A stretch of 45,998 nt of DNA. Origin: Paludibacteraceae bacterium (GTDB lineage: Bacteria > Bacteroidota > Bacteroidia > Bacteroidales > Paludibacteraceae). Position numbers and translations under genes: made by a program. The number at the start of each line of letters is the position of its first letter. Position 1 is the stretch's first letter. The notes under the pieces were generated by a model that worked only from the letters and a program-made list of their open reading frames with translations, did not search any database and had not been told where the DNA came from. The stretch lies in assembly GCA_016302585.1 (NCBI GenBank), contig JAEDNI010000011.1, forward strand, positions 1-45,998, in the 5' to 3' direction. Shown piece after piece: positions 22,852-31,112 of this stretch.

Positions 22852-25317
22852 TTATCTTACTTCCTGGCCTTGCAAGGTATATACCTTATCACCACGGAGA
22901 ATGAGGATTTGGCCGTTACGGAGGATCTTAGTAGTGCCAGTTTCTTCAAGTTCAATATCTTCTAAAGGTGTGGTAGGTCCATCGGAGTATGGCAATACTA
23001 ATAAATCTTGTGCTTGCGTGCCTTTATAGAAAGAGAAGTAATCATAGGTTGTGTTTAAAGAAAGATAGCGTGTAGCATTGCTAGTATCTACAAACCAGTA
23101 TTGAGTTAAACCAGATGAGAGATTGTTAACTGATAGAACCTTGCCATTAGCACTCATATATGCTGTGTTTCCGCTTGTGTAAGAGATATATACATCAAGA
23201 TTCTTGAGCATAATTCCGCCAGTTGTCTCTTCGATTGTCCAAATATATTTGTCCTCCAAGTCGTAATTCTGTACTTTAGATTTATCTGATGTACTAGAAT
23301 TAACAGCCTCTAAATGAGGAGTACTTTCTGTACCAGCATTTACGCTAGTAAGATAATACCAATTCGACGATGATTGTCGCTGTGCAAGAATCACATATTC
23401 ATTTTTTTCTGCAGCGGGTTCAACCAACAGAGTCCTTGGATTCACAAGACCCTCAGTACAACCGACCAATTGCCACTCCTCTGATTCATTATTCTTATAA
23501 AGTAAGTATGCATCGTACTCTCCGGGAGTAGTTGTAAGTTTGCCTTTAACCGACACAATAGCATCTCCATAGGCAGGAATGGCATCCTCGCTACAATCTC
23601 TATCGTCAAAGAACTTGTAGATAGAGGGGTTGGATTTATTTACGAGTTTCATCGTAATGAATCCCGTGAACGGAGTTGATTCGTTATTATTAATTTGTGT
23701 TGTAAATTTTATGGAGTCACCTACACACCAATGTTCTTTTGACCCATACCATGAGAAAAAAGCCGTTAAATCCATTTCTAATGGGTTGTATACGACGACT
23801 TCGTCGTAATTACGATAAAAATCACTTCTGATAGGTGTTAAATCGCCACTTACTGTATCTCTATACTGCATAACGACTTCGTACACACCAGTAGATAAGT
23901 TTCTGGCTGAATCTAATTTAAAATCAAAAACGTCGATCCCAGGTAAAGAATCAACATACAAACTATCCGTCCATATAATATCCGTTTTGTAATGAGATCC
24001 ATCACTTAGCTCAGCGGTGTTATAAACAGATGCGTAAATATAACCATCAAATTTTTTATCTCCCGCATTTGATATGATAGTCATAAAGGACCAAGGTTCT
24101 CCGACAGGCATTGAATCTCGGAGAGAAAGATGATCTTCCATTTCAAGGATAAATCTGGAAGAGGTATTTGTCTTCGGATAGAGACAAAGCAAAGCAATTT
24201 GATTAGAGGTAAAATCTTGTGTAGTAAGAATATCCGAAGATGGATTTAATGCGGATAGCGAATAGTATCCATCTGACCTGTCCCATCCCCAATTAAAGTG
24301 GAAATAATCGTCACTTCTAAAGCCATCGCATATAAAGGCATGTTCTCCATTACTCCCTCGTCCATCATAAAACAAAGGCCGCCCTAAAATCAACTGTACT
24401 TTCAGTTTGCTCTGCCACTCGCTTAATGTGTATTCGACCTTTGAGCACATTCGTGCTTCGTCGCTATATGAAAAATAATTTCTGAAAGCATTTTCTGCCT
24501 TCCAAGCCATAGCTTTGCTCTCATCAACACCATAATCCATATCGACAGCTACACCACAATGATACATTAAAGTAGCGATAGCATCTATTTCAGTACCCGA
24601 ACTAAACAACCCTAAATCGTTAGCCATATTTGCCCAATCGTATGTGGTATTCCCAAAATCCGCGAATTGTTCCCCATATACAGTATGACTGTATGAATGA
24701 CTTCCTCTTCCTTTAATTGGGTGCTCCCAATACTTCATGATTTGAGCCATCGCAGTAGCTACACATCCTGTTACGCAGTGTATTCCTGCTTGGGAATCAT
24801 ATGGACATTTATTGTAATATCCATTTCCTTGAGACCATTCTGTTTTGATGAGAGGTGCAACAATAACATCTGCTTGTTTCGCCTTTCGTGTGTTAGAGAG
24901 GGCCTCCCATTCTGCTTTGGTATCTTCAGTTGGCTCGATACCTTGTGCTAAAGCCCATTTTATTTCTCGTTCATATTCGCTTAGCCACCAAAGCAAATTA
25001 TCCGGCATATTATCAACATCTAAAGAACCCGAATAGGAGTAGCCTAACACGGGAGTGGCAATATTGTCCGCCGCAATAATCACGTACCCATCTGCATCTT
25101 CGCTGTTAAAAATATAGAATAGTTGATTGTCAGCAACCTCTTTCGCAGCGCGAACCATACGTTTTTGTTTATGTGGCGCTTTATTAACTGATCCATCAAC
25201 ATTTGTTTCCGGAGCGTTTATAAAGTTTTCGGCAACTTGTTGTGCCGAATTCGGATCTACAGGCGCGGCCAATAACATAGCCGGCAACATCAGCAATATG
25301 AAGAGTAACTTTTTCAT
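22852..25317 (-). CDS. C10-family (streptopain-like) cysteine protease, secreted
   Basis: 821 residues. A signal peptide (MKKLLFILLMLPAMLLAA) and an inhibitory propeptide (about 20-150, with YIFNSEDADGYVIIAAD) precede the protease domain. Cys185 lies in TGCVATAMAQIMKYW, matching the streptopain active site, and GEHAFICDGF followed by YFHFNWGWDRSDGYY gives the histidine and the conserved NWGW block. From about 390 on there are Ig-like and beta-rich regions. The C-terminus KILRNGQILILRGDKVYTLQ is the short tail common on secreted Bacteroidales proteins and thought to relate to type IX sorting. It starts 5 nt after the TonB-domain gene and is followed by three hairpins. Confidence 0.9.
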   Translation of the reverse strand: MKKLLFILLMLPAMLLAAPVDPNSAQQVAENFINAPETNVDGSVNKAPHKQKRMVRAAKEVADNQLFYIFNSEDADGYVIIAADNIATPVLGYSYSGSLDVDNMPDNLLWWLSEYEREIKWALAQGIEPTEDTKAEWEALSNTRKAKQADVIVAPLIKTEWSQGNGYYNKCPYDSQAGIHCVTGCVATAMAQIMKYWEHPIKGRGSHSYSHTVYGEQFADFGNTTYDWANMANDLGLFSSGTEIDAIATLMYHCGVAVDMDYGVDESKAMAWKAENAFRNYFSYSDEARMCSKVEYTLSEWQSKLKVQLILGRPLFYDGRGSNGEHAFICDGFRSDDYFHFNWGWDRSDGYYSLSALNPSSDILTTQDFTSNQIALLCLYPKTNTSSRFILEMEDHLSLRDSMPVGEPWSFMTIISNAGDKKFDGYIYASVYNTAELSDGSHYKTDIIWTDSLYVDSLPGIDVFDFKLDSARNLSTGVYEVVMQYRDTVSGDLTPIRSDFYRNYDEVVVYNPLEMDLTAFFSWYGSKEHWCVGDSIKFTTQINNNESTPFTGFITMKLVNKSNPSIYKFFDDRDCSEDAIPAYGDAIVSVKGKLTTTPGEYDAYLLYKNNESEEWQLVGCTEGLVNPRTLLVEPAAEKNEYVILAQRQSSSNWYYLTSVNAGTESTPHLEAVNSSTSDKSKVQNYDLEDKYIWTIEETTGGIMLKNLDVYISYTSGNTAYMSANGKVLSVNNLSSGLTQYWFVDTSNATRYLSLNTTYDYFSFYKGTQAQDLLVLPYSDGPTTPLEDIELEETGTTKILRNGQILILRGDKVYTLQGQEVR

Positions 25318-25322
25318 GGTAC

Positions 25323-25952
25323 TTAGTTCAGTTTGAAGATATATGTAATAGTTCCTATTTGATCATGTTCTCCTTCTGTAAACTTTGCTTTCTTAGCCGC
25401 ATCAAGTGCAACTTTTTGAGTGTACTCATCTGTGACAGAGCCGCCAATAACTTTTGCTTCAACGACCTTGCCTGCGGCGTTTACGCGAATTTGAACAGTA
25501 ACACTTCCCTCTTGTCTAAAATCATTGGATGGTTGCGGCAAAGTACCCTTGATACTTCTACCTGCCATAGACCACGAGTTACCATAGCCGGGACGTCCTA
25601 GAGGATTGCCTTTTTGACCAGCTTCGCCTGATCCATACGATCCAAATAACGAACCAATCTGATTTGCTTTTGCGAGTGCTACTGCTTGCTTAGCTCTTTC
25701 AGCCGCTTCGTCAACAGGTTTGTTATATAAAACCACTTTGCCATTAGCATATATGATGCAATTTATCTCATCTACACGGAGAACGAAGATAGGACCATCA
25801 AGATTATCCAGCTCTTTATAACGAATCTCCGATGTGGATACTTCAAGTATCTTAGCATCGATTTTCTTTGCGTCTTTTGTCACAATAAGGTCCTGTGCAA
25901 AAGCACCAATTGTTATTACCATGCAGGTAAGCAGAATTATTACTTTTTTCAT
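25323..25952 (-). CDS. Secreted protein with a TonB C-terminal domain
   Basis: 209 residues. A signal peptide (MKKVIILLTCMVITIGAFA) is followed by a small beta-rich N-terminal domain (about 20-75: VTKDAKKIDAKILEVSTSEI), a charged Ala-rich helix, a Gly-rich linker, and a TonB-C-like domain (GSVTVQIRVNAAGKVVEAKV, then ALDAAKKAKF and GTITYIFKLN). Classical TonB is held in the inner membrane by an N-terminal helix without cleavage, so a secreted version may bind receptors or peptidoglycan instead of energising transport. It heads an operon with the C10 protease. Its predicted leader (25953-26249) contains nested inverted-repeat element 4. Confidence 0.77.
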   Translation of the reverse strand: MKKVIILLTCMVITIGAFAQDLIVTKDAKKIDAKILEVSTSEIRYKELDNLDGPIFVLRVDEINCIIYANGKVVLYNKPVDEAAERAKQAVALAKANQIGSLFGSYGSGEAGQKGNPLGRPGYGNSWSMAGRSIKGTLPQPSNDFRQEGSVTVQIRVNAAGKVVEAKVIGGSVTDEYTQKVALDAAKKAKFTEGEHDQIGTITYIFKLN

Positions 25953-26011
25953 ATGTTCTGGATTTCAAGTTAATATATAAAATAAAAGCGTGCGCTTTTC
26001 GTTCGCTTCAT

Positions 26012-26147
26012 TTGATTGTTTGAGGCTCTGGACTGCCTTGTTAACTCAAATTTACGCACGGAAAACTCACGCTGAAACGTGAGCGTGCATAAACCGTACT
26101 TGAGTTAACAATGATTTGTTGAAAGTGTCCAGTTTTCAAACAATCAA
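26012..26147. repeat. Nested inverted-repeat element 4, in the leader of the TonB-domain gene
   Basis: Nested perfect arms: TTGATTGTTTGA/TCAAACAATCAA (26012-26023, 26136-26147), CTGGAC/GTCCAG (26028-26033, 26127-26132), TTGTTAACTCAA/TTGAGTTAACAA (26038-26049, 26100-26111), GCACG/CGTGC (26056-26060, 26084-26088) and CTCACG/CGTGAG (26066-26071, 26078-26083). It lies between the promoter at 26250 and the start at 25952. Confidence 0.85.
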
Positions 26148-26236
26148 GTTGGGCTTATTACGCTATATCTTGGCGCTCGCTTGCGCCTTTTATATGTCCT
26201 TGCTGTTTTTCGTCTGCAAGCGACGAGGGTTATAAA

Positions 26237-26256
26237 ACCTTTGCGGCCGCAAAGGT
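26237..26256. promoter_or_regulatory. 20-bp perfect palindrome over the -7 element (possible operator)
   Basis: ACCTTTGCGGCCGCAAAGGT is its own complement and covers the -7 element and likely start point of the promoter at 26250-26280. Confidence 0.6.
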
Positions 26257-26280
26257 ACGAAAAAAAAATGATATATGCAA
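26250..26280 (-). promoter_or_regulatory. Promoter of the TonB-domain/C10 protease operon
   Basis: Minus-strand TTGC (26277-26280), 19-nt spacer, TACCTTTG (26250-26257). The first start codon is about 300 nt downstream, so the leader is long. Confidence 0.75.
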
Positions 26281-26307
26281 AAAAATCTGCACTTTCGATG
26301 CAGATTT
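26278..26307 (-). terminator. Intrinsic terminator of the mreB-tsaE block
   Basis: On the minus strand AAATCTGCA, a 7-nt loop and TGCAGATTT are followed by further T residues, starting 5 nt after the tsaE stop. The T-run abuts the -33 element of the next promoter. Confidence 0.85.
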
Positions 26308-26311
26308 AGAG

Positions 26312-26776
26312 TTAAATCGTCAATAAGCGATCGCCGTTTTCTTGCGGCTCGATCTTGACCCATACCGTGTCTTCCGGCAAAAGCGCCTCTATCATCTCCG
26401 GCCATTCGATGAAACAGTAGTTACCCGAATACAGATATTCCTCTGCTCCGAAATCCATCGCTTCACGGATGTCCTTCAGACGGTAACAATCGAAATGATA
26501 TACCTCGCCCTTATACGGTCGTTCCACATCATACACGTTCACGATGGCAAAGGTAGGACTGTTTACTACATCCAGCGTACCCATCTCTTCGCATAACTTC
26601 TTGATGAACGTCGTCTTACCAGCCCCCATCTGTCCGTCGAACGCAAACACACGATGCGGCTCATGGTCCTTCAACAAGTCTAATACACTAACTGTTTCAT
26701 TTTTCTCATTCGTCAACAAAATGTTGGAATTGTCGTCTAATTTTATTGTATAAGTAGCCATATTCTTGCTTTTCAT
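26312..26776 (-). CDS. tsaE: tRNA threonylcarbamoyladenosine biosynthesis ATPase TsaE
   Basis: 154 residues, the usual size. VFAFDGQMGAGKTTFIKKLC is the Walker A loop, NSPTFAIVNVY the next conserved block, and YHFDCYRLKD, GAEEYLYSGNYCFIEWPE the conserved acidic and tryptophan motif. TsaE works with TsaB and TsaD in making t6A37 on ANN-decoding tRNAs. The first ATG is 7 nt after the uvrC stop; a second in-frame ATG at 26759-26761 is an equally good start. It is the last gene of the housekeeping block, ended by the terminator at 26278-26307. Confidence 0.9.
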   Translation of the reverse strand: MKSKNMATYTIKLDDNSNILLTNEKNETVSVLDLLKDHEPHRVFAFDGQMGAGKTTFIKKLCEEMGTLDVVNSPTFAIVNVYDVERPYKGEVYHFDCYRLKDIREAMDFGAEEYLYSGNYCFIEWPEMIEALLPEDTVWVKIEPQENGDRLLTI

Positions 26777-26783
26777 TCAATTC

Positions 26784-28601
26784 TCAGAGACTTATTTTTG
26801 CCTGTAATTGCTCGTAAATCGCTGAACCACAGGACTTTCCGAGCAAAGCAACCATTTCTTCTTTACTGGCCGTTCTGGCGCGTTTCACGGACCCAAAATG
26901 CGTTAAAATTTTCTGTTTTGTGACAGGACCAACGCCTTTAATTTCATCTAACTCACTGTGTATCAGTGCTTTACTACGTTTTTGCTTGTGGAATGTAATC
27001 GCAAAACGATGTACTTCATCCTGAATATTCGTCAATAGCCGAAAAACTTCACTCGTCACAGGCATGCTAATCTCCTGTGGCGGAAAACCGAACAACAAAG
27101 TCTGTGTCCTATGTTTGTCATTTTTCTTCAGTCCCGCGATCGGAATATGCAATCCCAATTGATCTTCTATCGCTTCTCGTATCGCGTGCATCTGACCTAA
27201 ACCTCCATCTGCGATAATCAGATCCGGCATTTGCCCACCTTCATCTATCAGGTGTTGATATCGTCTCCGAACCACCTCTCGCATACTCGAATAATCATCG
27301 GATCCATCGGAACTTTTGATCTCAAATCGCTTGTAATCACTCTTACTCGGTTTGGCCATTCGATATACTACACATCCGGCTACTGCATTCGTGCCTTGTA
27401 TGTTACTATTGTCGAAACAATCGATCCATTTCGGTAGAGTAGGTAAGCCCATCATCTGCTGCATCTCGGTCAATATCCTCACTCCCCTTTGTTCCGGATT
27501 CAGTTTATCTTCCTGTTTGATGCGGTCTAATTTGTACTGCCTTACATTCTGCATCGCCAAATCTAACAATTTCTTCTTGTCTCCGCTTACCGCAATATTA
27601 ACATGCAATGTATCATCAAATACCTCCGGAATGAACGGAACAATTACCTCTTTGGTGTTGCTCTCTAACTGCCGCCTCAACTCCATCATACCAAAAGCCA
27701 TAATCTCCTCCTTCGCCTCATCCATCTTCCGTTTGTACTCGATTGTCTGACCCTGAACGATACTTCCGTTATGGACGTGAAGCATACTTATATATACACG
27801 GTCATCTTGCTCGTCATAACCAAATACATCCACATCTTTTGCCGATGAATTCGTGATAATTGTCTTACTTTTGAATTGCTCTAATAACTCAATCTTGTGT
27901 TTAATGTCAGCCGCTTCCTCATATTTCATCTCCCCTGCAAGTCGCATCATCTGTTCCTCTAGCTGCTTCCCGATCTCATGAGCATCTCCCTTGATCAACT
28001 TTCTGGCTTGGTCTATCCATTCGCTATACTCCTCTTTGCCTTTTCCTTCACAGATCCCACAGCAATTCTTCAAATGATATTTTAAACACACTCGCACCTT
28101 CTTTTTCTCGATGGAATCGGCGGTTAATGGCATATTGCAAGTCCGTATCGGATAGAGCTTATGAATCAATTCCAATACCATCTCAACCGTATTGCCGAAA
28201 CTGTACGGTCCATAGTATTCCCCGATCTTTTTGTTGATGGTTCGGGTTTTGAAAATTCGAGGAAACGGTTCTTTGGTTATGCAAATACTCGGATAACTCT
28301 TTCCGTCCTTCAGTAAGATATTATACCGAGGCTGGCACTCCTTTATCAGATTATTCTCCAGCAGAAAGGCATCTTGCTCACTTGCTACTACCACATATTT
28401 GATATCCGCTATATGAACCACCAACTGCCGGGTTTTGCTGCTCTGATGCTCTTTATTGAAGTAACTGTTTACCCGCCTGTGAAGATTCTTTGCCTTACCA
28501 ACATAGATGATCTGCCCATCCTTATCAAAGTATTGGTATACGCCCGGACTCTCCGGAATACGCTTCAACAATAGGGCAATATGATCATCTTTTTTATTCA
28601 T
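26784..28601 (-). CDS. uvrC: Excinuclease ABC subunit C
   Basis: 605 residues, typical for UvrC, the dual-incision nuclease of nucleotide excision repair. The GIY-YIG domain is at the N-terminus (ESPGVYQYFD, IIYVGKAKNLHRRV), four cysteines follow near residues 160-185 (CLKYHLKNCCGICEG region), the UVR motif is YEEAADIKHKIELLEQ, the RNase H-like nuclease domain includes IDCFDNSNIQGTNAV and DLIIADGGLGQ, and the helix-hairpin-helix end is IKGVGPVTKQKILTHFGS. The start overlaps the end of apt by 8 nt, suggesting coupled translation. Confidence 0.95.
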   Translation of the reverse strand: MNKKDDHIALLLKRIPESPGVYQYFDKDGQIIYVGKAKNLHRRVNSYFNKEHQSSKTRQLVVHIADIKYVVVASEQDAFLLENNLIKECQPRYNILLKDGKSYPSICITKEPFPRIFKTRTINKKIGEYYGPYSFGNTVEMVLELIHKLYPIRTCNMPLTADSIEKKKVRVCLKYHLKNCCGICEGKGKEEYSEWIDQARKLIKGDAHEIGKQLEEQMMRLAGEMKYEEAADIKHKIELLEQFKSKTIITNSSAKDVDVFGYDEQDDRVYISMLHVHNGSIVQGQTIEYKRKMDEAKEEIMAFGMMELRRQLESNTKEVIVPFIPEVFDDTLHVNIAVSGDKKKLLDLAMQNVRQYKLDRIKQEDKLNPEQRGVRILTEMQQMMGLPTLPKWIDCFDNSNIQGTNAVAGCVVYRMAKPSKSDYKRFEIKSSDGSDDYSSMREVVRRRYQHLIDEGGQMPDLIIADGGLGQMHAIREAIEDQLGLHIPIAGLKKNDKHRTQTLLFGFPPQEISMPVTSEVFRLLTNIQDEVHRFAITFHKQKRSKALIHSELDEIKGVGPVTKQKILTHFGSVKRARTASKEEMVALLGKSCGSAIYEQLQAKISL

Positions 28602-29133
28602 CTACTTCAATACCCATCAGGCAGTCCACTTCGGCTCCTGCTTCGGATAATACTTTTCTGCCGGGCAGACCTTCTAACTCGATCAAACAGTTTACGTATA
28701 TCTTCTTTACGCCCAATTTCTTAACTAACTCTATCGCAGCAGCCATCGAGCCGCCTGTAGCCAATATATCGTCATGTATCAGTACTACATCGTTCTCGTC
28801 TAATGCATCCTTATGAATCTGAATGACATCCTCCCCGTATTCCTTGGCATAAGTAACAGAAACCGTTTCTGCCGGTAATTTATTCGGCTTGCGGATGGGA
28901 ACAAATCCCGCACCGATCTCCATTGCTACGGCAGGAGCCAAAATAAACCCTCTACTCTCTATTCCTACCACTTGCGTAATTCCCAGGTTCTTATATCTAC
29001 GGACCATTTCATCCCGCATCCATTTCAGGCATTCCGGTTTGTCCAACGCCGTGGTGATGTCCTTGAACTGTATGCCCGGAATTGGAAAATCAGGCACATT
29101 TCGAATAGCATTTTTAACTTCTTCTACTGTCAT
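28594..29133 (-). CDS. apt: Adenine phosphoribosyltransferase
   Basis: 179 residues. Apt converts adenine and PRPP to AMP in purine salvage. FPIPGIQFKDITTAL at the N-terminus, GIESRGFILAPAVA, and the PRPP-binding loop VVLIHDDILATGGSMAAAI identify it; the C-terminal LIELEGLPGRK is also conserved. It lies after mnmG with a 112-nt gap that contains a parS-like site and heptamer repeats, and overlaps uvrC by 8 nt. The longer gap means it could have its own transcription start, but no clear promoter match was seen there. Confidence 0.95.
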   Translation of the reverse strand: MTVEEVKNAIRNVPDFPIPGIQFKDITTALDKPECLKWMRDEMVRRYKNLGITQVVGIESRGFILAPAVAMEIGAGFVPIRKPNKLPAETVSVTYAKEYGEDVIQIHKDALDENDVVLIHDDILATGGSMAAAIELVKKLGVKKIYVNCLIELEGLPGRKVLSEAGAEVDCLMGIEVDE

Positions 29134-29155
29134 AGTATACGTTATTTGTTGTCAA

Positions 29156-29171
29156 TGTTTCACGTGGAACA
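29156..29171. other. parS: parS-consensus centromere-like site
   Basis: TGTTTCACGTGGAACA; its complement TGTTCCACGTGAAACA is the canonical chromosomal parS sequence bound by ParB. It is intergenic, between apt and mnmG. The parAB genes are not in this window. Confidence 0.85.
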
Positions 29172-29178
29172 ATTAATG

Positions 29179-29197
29179 TAGTTTGCTTTGCAAACTA
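29179..29197. repeat. Small hairpin TAGTTTGC/GCAAACTA after mnmG
   Basis: Eight-bp arms around a 3-nt loop, between the parS-like site and the heptamer repeat. There is no T-run, so it is not a convincing terminator. Confidence 0.55.
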
Positions 29198-29204
29198 AAT
29201 CATC

Positions 29205-29246
29205 AATTACCAATCACCAATTACCAATTACCAATTACCAATCACC
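29205..29246. repeat. Heptamer array x6 at the 3' end of mnmG
   Basis: Six tandem units: AATTACC, AATCACC, AATTACC three times, AATCACC. The array begins at the last base of the mnmG stop codon and fills the space toward the parS-like site. Confidence 0.92.
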
Positions 29247-31111
29247 TATCTACCCATCAAAACAAGCAATACGCTTACATCATTCGGACTTACTCCCGGT
29301 ATGCGTTGTGCTTCCCCGATGCTCTTCGGACGGATCCTGCTTAACTTCTGTCTCGCCTCGGTACTCAGGCTCTGTATTTCCTCATAATTGAACCCATCCG
29401 GAATACGTATTTGGTCCAAGCGTTGTAATTTGGCCGCCTCGTTCTGCTCGCGTTTGATATACCCTGCGTACTTGATTTGAATCTCGCAACTCTCTACTAC
29501 TTCTTCCGATAGACCTTCCATCCTCGCCTTCAGTTCCGGTACTACATTCCCCAGACCCTGAATCGTTACTTGCGGACGAAGAATCAAATCGCAGATCTTA
29601 CATCCTTCATGTAGCGCACTACTGCCAATTGATTCCAACCATCCGTCAATACTTCCCTTACGCACAACTGTCTGCTGCATAAATCCGATGAAATCGGAAC
29701 ATGCTTTCTCTTTTTGACACCATAAGTCGTACCTCGTTCGATCTGCCAACCCCATCTCATAACTCTTCTTCGTTAGGCGCTCATCAGCATTATCCTGCCG
29801 CAACAAGATCCGGTATTCCGCTCTAGACGTGAACATCCGATACGGTTCATCTACGCCCTTATTTACCAAATCATCAATCAGCACACCGATGTAACTCTCG
29901 TCTCTTCCCATCGTAAACGGTGTACCTCCGTGTACATTCAGATGGGCATTCACTCCCGCTACTAAACCTTGTCCGGCAGCTTCTTCATAACCCGTGGTAC
30001 CGTTGATCTGTCCGGCGAAAAACAGATTTTTAATCTGTTTCGTCTCTAAGGTGTGATGCAGTTGCGTCGGATCGAAGAAGTCGTACTCAATCGCATAGCC
30101 CGGTCGATATAGCACCACATCTTCCAAACCCTTCACGGTCTTCAAACCCGCTAACTGTACTTGCCATGGCAGGCTGCTCGAGAAACCGTTTACGTAATAT
30201 TCATTGCTGTCTACTCCCTCCGGTTCCAGGAAAAGTTGATGCGCGTCTTTTTCGGCAAACGTAACAATCTTTGTCTCTATACTCGGGCAATAGCGGGGAC
30301 CTATACTCTTGATTTGACCGTTGAAAAGGGGGGAATCTGCCAATCCGGAACGTAGCGCTTCGTGCGTTTGGGCATTCGTATAAGTGATCCAACAAGGCAT
30401 TTGTTTCAACTCCCTTTTTACGGTATTCAGATAACTGAACTGATGCCAATCATTGTCGCCGTCTTGACGAACCATCTCATCAAAATGAATAGACCGTGCA
30501 TCTATACGAGCCGGAGTGCCTGTTTTCATTCTGTCCGATCTGAAGCCTAATTCCACCAGTTGCTCGGTGATCCCGTAAGAAGCCGGTTCAGATATCCTTC
30601 CCCCTGCTATCTGCGTCTTACCGCAGTGCATCAGTCCGTTAAGAAAAGTACCGTTGGTCAGTACTACCGCATCGGCTTTCATCTCGATGCCTAAAGCTGT
30701 CTTCACGCCGCATACCTTATTATCTTTGATAATAAGACCGGTTACAATGTCCTGCCATATATTCAGATTCTCCGTGTGCGAAAGAACCTTCACCCATTCT
30801 TCAATAAACCGCTTTCTGTCGCTTTGGCTACGCGGACTCCACATGGCCGGACCTTTACTCTGGTTGAGGAGCCTGTATTGAATAGCACTCCGGTCGGTTA
30901 CGATGCCCATTTGTCCACCAAGGGCATCAATCTCGCGCACAATCTGGCCTTTCGCAATTCCGCCTACTGCCGGATTGCAACTCATCTGGGCAATCTTGTT
31001 CATGTCCATCGTGATCAGCATAGTCTTACTGCCCATTCGGGCAGCAGCACTCGCTGCTTCGCAACCGGCATGTCCGGCCCCAACTACTATCACATCGTAT
31101 TTGAAATACAT
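29246..31111 (-). CDS. mnmG: tRNA uridine-5-carboxymethylaminomethyl modification enzyme MnmG (GidA)
   Basis: 621 residues. MnmG with MnmE installs the cmnm5 group on wobble U34 of several tRNAs, using FAD. Seen: the FAD-binding VIVVGAGHAGCEAASAAARM at the N-terminus, SCNPAVGGIAKG, MKTGTPARID, LFFAGQINGTTGYEEAAGQG, and the C-terminal helical domain with EIQIKYAGYIKRE and IPGVSPNDVSVLL. It starts 1 nt after the yraN stop. Its own stop abuts a heptamer repeat and a parS-like site; mnmG lies close to the replication origin in many bacteria. Confidence 0.95.
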   Translation of the reverse strand: MYFKYDVIVVGAGHAGCEAASAAARMGSKTMLITMDMNKIAQMSCNPAVGGIAKGQIVREIDALGGQMGIVTDRSAIQYRLLNQSKGPAMWSPRSQSDRKRFIEEWVKVLSHTENLNIWQDIVTGLIIKDNKVCGVKTALGIEMKADAVVLTNGTFLNGLMHCGKTQIAGGRISEPASYGITEQLVELGFRSDRMKTGTPARIDARSIHFDEMVRQDGDNDWHQFSYLNTVKRELKQMPCWITYTNAQTHEALRSGLADSPLFNGQIKSIGPRYCPSIETKIVTFAEKDAHQLFLEPEGVDSNEYYVNGFSSSLPWQVQLAGLKTVKGLEDVVLYRPGYAIEYDFFDPTQLHHTLETKQIKNLFFAGQINGTTGYEEAAGQGLVAGVNAHLNVHGGTPFTMGRDESYIGVLIDDLVNKGVDEPYRMFTSRAEYRILLRQDNADERLTKKSYEMGLADRTRYDLWCQKEKACSDFIGFMQQTVVRKGSIDGWLESIGSSALHEGCKICDLILRPQVTIQGLGNVVPELKARMEGLSEEVVESCEIQIKYAGYIKREQNEAAKLQRLDQIRIPDGFNYEEIQSLSTEARQKLSRIRPKSIGEAQRIPGVSPNDVSVLLVLMGR

Positions 31112-31112
31112 A

